9,785 bases of DNA from Clostridiales bacterium (GTDB lineage Bacteria > Bacillota > Clostridia > Christensenellales > Aristaeellaceae). Under the pieces are notes generated by a model that did no database searches, was not told where the DNA came from, and worked only from the letters and a program-made list of their open reading frames with translations. The stretch spans positions 1 through 9,785 of the forward strand of contig SFHU01000108.1 of the NCBI GenBank assembly GCA_004555535.1, read 5' to 3'. The position numbers and the translations under genes were made by a program. This document shows positions 6,695-9,785 of the stretch, piece by piece; the first letter of the stretch is position 1, and every line of letters begins with the position of its first letter.

Positions 6695-6859
6695 GTGAAT
6701 CTCTATCCGAACCTGTACGCGCTGCTGGAAAGCGACTCCAACGCCCGGCGGCTCTTCGAGGGCGCGCCGCGCGAGATCCGCCGCCAGCTGCTCGTACGCC
6801 AGCGGGATATCCGCTCCGTCGCGGCGCTGGACGCGGCCATTCAGAGCATCCGTTCATAG
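6695..6859 (+). CDS. Small helical protein of unknown function
   Basis: The product is a 54-residue soluble protein. It starts VNLYPNLYALLESD and continues with a charged helical part (FEGAPREIRR at 21-30, RQRDIRSVAALDAAI at 35-49). The pattern of a short helix, an acidic turn, a Pro-initiated helix and a third helix resembles small clostridial proteins of unknown function I have seen described, but I cannot name a family. The GTG at 6695 is preferred because GGAGGTGA (6683-6690) ends about 4-5 nt before it. The in-frame ATG at 6680 overlaps that ribosome site and has none of its own. The gene diverges from recQ and converges on rny. No convincing plus-strand promoter is visible between 6559 and 6680. 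Reading frame, ribosome site and codon use fit a real gene. Confidence 0.7.
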   Translation: MNLYPNLYALLESDSNARRLFEGAPREIRRQLLVRQRDIRSVAALDAAIQSIRS

Positions 6860-6885
6860 GACGCATGTGCGCCCCGAAGGACAGC

Positions 6886-6914
6886 AAAGGGCGGCCTCCC
6901 TTCGGAAGCCGCCC
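6886..6914. terminator. Hairpin terminator between the small gene and rny
   Basis: GGGCGGC (6889-6895) and GCCGCCC (6908-6914) form a 7-bp GC stem, extended by TCC/GGA after one mismatch, with a CTTC loop. On the minus strand it is followed by TTTG, so it best serves rny, whose stop codon is at 6932. On the plus strand there is no T-run, but it could still act as a 3' end or barrier for the small gene that ends at 6859. Confidence 0.7.
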
Positions 6915-6931
6915 TCGCTATTGCAGCGGGA

Positions 6932-8521
6932 TTATTTCGCGAACTCCGTGCAGCGGGTTTCGCGGATGACGTTGACCTTGATCTGGCCCGGATACTCGAG
7001 CTCGTTCTCGATGCGCTTGGCGATCTCGCGGGCGAGCACGGTCGTGCCCTCGTCGGAGATGTCCTCCGGCTTGACCATGATGCGGACCTCGCGGCCGGAC
7101 TGGATGGCGAAGGATTTCTCCACGCCCTGGAAGCTCGACGCGATCTCCTCGAGCTTCTCGAGCCGGCGGATGTAGTTTTCGATGGACTCGCGGCGCGCGC
7201 CCGGACGCGCGGCGGAAATCGCGTCCGCCGCCTGAACGAGTACGGCCTCCACGGTCTGCGGCTCGACGTCGTTGTGGTGCGCGGCGATGCAGTGAATAAC
7301 CTCCGGGCTCTCGTGATAGCGCTTGGCCATCTCGACACCCAGCTCGACGTGCGTGCCCTCGAGCTCGTGGTCGACGGCCTTGCCGATGTCGTGCAGCAGA
7401 CCCGCGCGCTTGGCGAGCGTGACATCCGCGCCGAGCTCGGCGGCCATCAGGCCAGCCAGGTGGCTGACCTCGATGGAGTGCTTGAGCACGTTCTGGCCAT
7501 AGCTGGTGCGGTAGCGCATGCGGCCCAGCAGCTTGACCAGCTCGTGGTGAATGCCGTGCATGTTGGTCTCGAAGATCGCCTGCTCGCCAGTCTCGCGGAT
7601 CTGGTTGTCCACCTCGCGGCGGGCCTTCTCGACCATTTCCTCGATGCGCGCGGGATGGATGCGCCCGTCGGCGATCAGCTTTTCCAGCGCGATGCGCGCG
7701 ATCTCGCGGCGCACCGGGTCAAACGCGGAGACGATCACGGCCTCGGGCGTGTCGTCGATGATCAGATCGACGCCCGTCGCCGTCTCCAGCGTGCGGATGT
7801 TGCGGCCCTCGCGGCCGATGATGCGGCCCTTCATGTCCTCGTTGGGCAGGGAGACCACAGACACCGTCGTCTCCGCCACATGGTCGGAGGCGCAGCGCTG
7901 GATCGCCATGGCGACGATGTTGCGCGCCTTCTTCTCAGCCTCATCCTTGGCGTTCTGCTCGATTTCGCGCACGAGCACGCCCGCGTCGTGATACGCCTCC
8001 TTCTGGATGCGCTGCACGATCATGTCCTTGGCCTCTTCCTGGGTCATCTTGGCGACGCGCTCCAGCTCCACGCGGCGCTTCTCGTCCAGCTCCTGCGCGG
8101 CCTGCTCGGCGGCCTCGGTCGCCGCCTTCTGGCGGGCGGCAAGCTCCTGGGCCTCCTGCGTCAGGCGGTCAAGCTCGTTCTGCTTGCGCTCCAGGGTCGT
8201 CTCGCGCGCGTCGAGGTTGTCCGCCTTCTTGTCAAGCGTCTCCTCGCGCTGGGCGACGCGGCGCTCGCTGCGCTGCACCTCGGCGCGGCGGTCGCGGACC
8301 TCGCGGTCGAGCTCGTTCTTGAGGCGGATGACCTCTTCCTTGGCCTCAAGGATGCTCTCCTTCTTCTTCTCCTCCGCGCGGCGCTGGGCGTCGTCCAGCA
8401 GGTTGCGCGCGTATTCCTCCGTGCGTCCGATTTTCTTTTCCTGAACGTTTTTGCGATACATATAGCCGCCCGCCCCGCCAATGGCCAGCGCGGCGACGGC
8501 AATCAGACATGAAAACAACAT
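6932..8521 (-). CDS. rny: Ribonuclease Y
   Basis: The 529-residue protein is a full-length RNase Y, the membrane-anchored endoribonuclease that starts bulk mRNA decay in many Firmicutes and interacts with degradosome partners. It shows a short N-terminal transmembrane helix (about 3-21) followed by YRKN, a long highly charged coiled coil (about 30-210), the KH RNA-binding motif GRIIGREGRNI (232-242), and the HD metal-dependent nuclease domain with HSIEVSHL (348-355), LLHDIGKAVDHE (375-386), AAHHND (413-418) and ADAISAARPGARRE (432-445). The end YPGQIKVNVIRETR is typical. The ATG at 8521 matches the family N-terminus, yet its best ribosome site is about 14 nt away and better suits a two-codon frame that overlaps the start. 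The gene is monocistronic, with its own promoter about 260 nt upstream and a terminator behind. Confidence 0.97.
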   Translation of the reverse strand: MLFSCLIAVAALAIGGAGGYMYRKNVQEKKIGRTEEYARNLLDDAQRRAEEKKKESILEAKEEVIRLKNELDREVRDRRAEVQRSERRVAQREETLDKKADNLDARETTLERKQNELDRLTQEAQELAARQKAATEAAEQAAQELDEKRRVELERVAKMTQEEAKDMIVQRIQKEAYHDAGVLVREIEQNAKDEAEKKARNIVAMAIQRCASDHVAETTVSVVSLPNEDMKGRIIGREGRNIRTLETATGVDLIIDDTPEAVIVSAFDPVRREIARIALEKLIADGRIHPARIEEMVEKARREVDNQIRETGEQAIFETNMHGIHHELVKLLGRMRYRTSYGQNVLKHSIEVSHLAGLMAAELGADVTLAKRAGLLHDIGKAVDHELEGTHVELGVEMAKRYHESPEVIHCIAAHHNDVEPQTVEAVLVQAADAISAARPGARRESIENYIRRLEKLEEIASSFQGVEKSFAIQSGREVRIMVKPEDISDEGTTVLAREIAKRIENELEYPGQIKVNVIRETRCTEFAK

Positions 8522-8541
8522 CAGCCCATCTCACACTCCTT
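8521..8541 (-). promoter_or_regulatory. Ribosome site and two-codon ORF overlapping the rny start
   Basis: AAGGAG (8541-8536) lies 6 nt before an ATG at 8529 that reads ATG GGC TGA. Its stop overlaps the rny start as TGATG. The distance from AAGGAG to the rny ATG is 14 nt, longer than usual. Either the ribosome site serves rny directly at poor spacing, or ribosomes start at 8529, stop after two codons and restart on rny. No in-frame start for rny lies closer to the site, because a TGA precedes it in frame. Confidence 0.5.
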
Positions 8542-8779
8542 CTTTGACAAACTCTCATTCGTTTCTCAGTCGGTCAAAAAGTGTGCAGGCTGATGCCGCA
8601 GGCAACACAAAACAAACGGGCAGACTGCCTCTGCGGGAACGGGCAGACGACGCCCGGAAGAAAGCCGCAGGAGACAGGGAACAAAGCCGTCTATGGGTGT
8701 TTTTTGATGTATGAAACGGATTAACGCTCCGTTAAACTTCAGCCAGCAGGCAGAACCCGCACAAGCTTTCACTTTGACT
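8522..8779 (-). promoter_or_regulatory. Long structured leader of rny
   Basis: The stretch between the predicted transcription start (about 8779) and the rny ATG is about 260 nt and lacks a convincing gene. It holds several inverted repeats: AACGGA/TCCGTT (8715-8720 with 8728-8733) overlapping a second dyad TTAACG/CGTTAA (8721-8726 with 8730-8735); CGGGC/GCCCG (8640-8644 with 8652-8656); and GGCA/TGCC (8619-8629). An 11-nt direct repeat AACGGGCAGAC occurs at 8615-8625 and 8638-8648 (plus-strand reading). A T-tailed hairpin lies at 8576-8608. It matches no riboswitch class I know. Leader-mediated autoregulation is plausible by analogy with RNase E, but unproven. Confidence 0.5.
8576..8608 (-). 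terminator. Terminator-like hairpin inside the rny leader
   Basis: In transcript sense GTGTTGC (8608-8602) pairs with GCACAC (8586-8581) with one bulged T. Inside it GGC-ATCA-GCC forms a top stem. Five T follow directly (8580-8576). The stem is moderate because of an internal loop, so it could be a weak attenuator rather than a full stop. It lies about 55 nt before the rny start codon. Confidence 0.4.
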
Positions 8780-8785
8780 TATTCT

Positions 8786-8814
8786 ATTTTAACGGCGAAA
8801 CGAACGCCTGTCAA
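8786..8814 (-). promoter_or_regulatory. Promoter of rny
   Basis: On the minus strand a perfect -35 box TTGACA (8814-8809) and a -10 box TAAAAT (8791-8786) are separated by exactly 17 nt. Transcription should begin near 8779. This is the best -35 match in the window and implies steady housekeeping expression. Confidence 0.85.
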
Positions 8815-8819
8815 GACCA

Positions 8820-8857
8820 TCTGAGAATCCAGCCGTATTTTTGCCACTTTTCTCAGA
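8820..8857. repeat. 8-bp dyad between divergent promoters
   Basis: TCTGAGAA (8820-8827) and TTCTCAGA (8850-8857) are perfect inverted copies with a 22-nt AT-rich spacer. They lie between the -35 boxes of the divergent rny and acetyltransferase promoters. The position fits an operator for a dimeric regulator acting on one or both genes. No T-run follows either arm, so it is not an ordinary terminator. Confidence 0.45.
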
Positions 8858-8870
8858 ATTCTCCGGCCTC

Positions 8871-8899
8871 TTGCCTCGGGTCGGCGCAGGCCGTATAAT
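8871..8899 (+). promoter_or_regulatory. Promoter of the acetyltransferase gene
   Basis: A consensus -10 box TATAAT (8894-8899) lies 17 nt behind TTGCCT (8871-8876). Transcription should start near 8906, giving a leader of about 25 nt. GGAGG (8916-8920) lies 10 nt before the ATG at 8931; the in-frame ATG at 8922 is only 1 nt from it and is therefore unlikely to be the start. Confidence 0.75.
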
Positions 8900-8930
8900 G
8901 GACGCATCAGCTGATGGAGGGATGCATATC

Positions 8931-9488
8931 ATGTACGCCGTTACCTACACCATCGCGCAGCCGGGCGACCAGGCCGCGCTCATCGACTTCGCCAACTATG
9001 TCTTCTCTCAGGCCCACAGGCCGCATGATTTCAAGCGCCTGCTTCCCAAGGTCTATGGCGACCACGTCTGCACGGCGCAGACAGCCACCCATTATATCGC
9101 CCGTCAGGATGGAAATATCCGCGCGATGGTCGCCATGCTGCCCATGCAGATGCACATCCTTTCGGATGTCCTTCGGCTCGGCTTCGTCGGCACGGTCTCC
9201 GTGCATCCCTATGCGCGCGGGGAGGGGCACATGAAGCATCTGATGGGCGATCTGCTCGCGGACGCCCGGGCGCGTGGGCTCGATCTGCTCGTGCTGGGCG
9301 GACAGCGACAGCGCTATGGCTATTTCGGCTTCCAGCCCGGCGGCACGGCGCTGCGCTACACCGTCAACGCGACCAACCTGCGCCACATCGCCAGCAGTGC
9401 GGACGTCTCGGATATCGCGTTTTCGCCGCTCGAGCCGGGGGATGGCGCTGCGCTCGCCTTCGTGCGCTCGCTCTTTGAGGCGCAGCCG
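8931..9488 (+). CDS. GNAT acetyltransferase, Eis-like, 3'-truncated
   Basis: The first about 186 codons encode a GNAT-fold N-acetyltransferase, which moves an acetyl group from acetyl-CoA to an amine. The acetyl-CoA-binding region is clear: FVGTVSVHPYARGEGHM at 85-101 holds the V-x-P...R-G-x-G-x-M loop, followed by a helix and LVLGGQRQRYGYFGFQP (120-136). The layout, with the GNAT core followed by a second domain starting near LRYTVNATNL, resembles larger Eis-like enzymes of roughly 280-400 residues. Homology appears to stop near LFEAQP (181-186), so the second domain is missing. Beyond it the opposite strand encodes a topoisomerase piece. The plus frame nevertheless stays open to the window end, so a gene caller would report a longer chimeric protein. 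Start, promoter and ribosome site are intact. Substrate is unknown. Confidence 0.8.
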
Positions 9489-9785
9489 CTTTTCCCGGAT
9501 CAGACGAGCGGCCATGTGCTCGGTCATGGGCTTGCCGATCTTTTTGAAATAGGCGCTGTTCTTCCAGAGGACGAACCGGCACTCCCGGTTGCGGCACATC
9601 CAGCCTTTTTCCCTGGCAACGACTTCACTTCCGCAGTGGGGACAAATTCCGATATTCTGATTGCGTCTCATAAGTGCTTCTGCTCCTTCTACAATTTCAT
9701 AGGTGCTTACCAGATCGGTAATCATGTGGGTGATTTCCCCCATGAACTGCTCCGGCGTATACTGTCCATGCTCGATCTGGGACAG
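9474..9785 (-). pseudogene. Topoisomerase III C-terminal fragment
   Basis: The minus strand enters the window in mid-gene and encodes 104 residues that resemble the C-terminus of topoisomerase III proteins carried by Firmicute conjugative elements. Landmarks are an N-terminal amphipathic helix (QFMGEITHMITDLV), a zinc-ribbon-like part with ICPHCGSEV and CRNREC, and RFVLWKNSAYFKK followed by KPMTEHMAARLI. Homology appears to end at KRLRLK (9491-9474). The usual continuation, a Gly followed by a GKTY-like stretch, is replaced by antisense acetyltransferase sequence, and the frame runs on without meaning to a stop at 8907. The piece therefore lacks its last few dozen residues. GC is visibly lower than in the rest of the window, in line with foreign origin. 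It may be a remnant of an integrated element or a misjoined contig end. Confidence 0.75.

Noticed and set aside
7274..8512. 412-codon plus-strand frame opposite rny, Leu-rich
   Set aside because: Leu/Ala/Val/Asp-rich antisense of the Glu/Lys/Arg coiled coil of RNase Y; the hydrophobic look is an artefact of reading the opposite strand.
8566..8772. 68-codon GTG-start frame on the minus strand in the rny leader
   Set aside because: No ribosome site, Cys-rich irregular composition, and it covers the hairpins and T-run of the leader.
1..9785. tRNA, rRNA, CRISPR array, complete insertion sequence
   Set aside because: No cloverleaf with CCA end, no regular spaced repeats and no transposase motifs were seen by reading both strands.

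Overview
The window is about 9.8 kb of high-GC DNA. Strong Shine-Dalgarno sites, sigma-A-type promoters and RNase Y point to a Firmicute, most likely a GC-rich gut clostridium (Christensenellales or Oscillospirales type). The lineage is inference; no rRNA or other marker is present. Most of the DNA is core-genome-like. The exceptions are a small-peptide transcription unit at the left edge and a foreign-looking fragment at the right edge.

Layout. Positions 1-110 are AT-rich, non-coding and end in a near-consensus extended -10 promoter. This promoter drives three tandem tiny genes (204-356, 411-566, 622-702; 50, 51 and 26 residues). Each has an AGGAGG ribosome site exactly 9 nt from its ATG, and a terminator follows at 727-765. 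The first two encode single-pass membrane peptides that look like diverged copies of one another. I recognise no family, so this is the best candidate here for an undescribed system. A minus-strand gene cluster fills 776-6558. In transcription order it holds recQ helicase, a polytopic GT-C-like glycosyltransferase, an Ldh_2-type malate/L-lactate dehydrogenase and a MATE efflux transporter. A clear promoter (6615-6644) precedes recQ and the gaps are 13, 60 and 19 nt. The 727-765 hairpin ends this cluster and the small-peptide unit convergently.

A 54-residue helical protein with a GTG start (6695-6859, plus) diverges from recQ. It converges on rny (6932-8521, minus), with a hairpin at 6886-6914 between them. 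rny encodes RNase Y, the membrane-anchored endonuclease that starts mRNA decay. Its promoter (8786-8814) lies about 260 nt upstream of the start codon, leaving a long hairpin-rich leader. The leader contains a terminator-like stem, and a two-codon ORF overlaps the rny start codon. Between the rny promoter and a divergent promoter for an acetyltransferase gene lies a perfect 8-bp dyad.

The plus-strand GNAT acetyltransferase gene starts at 8931 and is cut near 9477-9490. From there to the window end the minus strand encodes the C-terminal zinc-ribbon part of a topoisomerase III of the type found on mobile elements. The abrupt tail-to-tail join, with a shared 12-nt stretch and lower GC to its right, is either a rearrangement scar or an assembly chimera.

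No tRNA, rRNA, CRISPR array or complete insertion sequence was seen.
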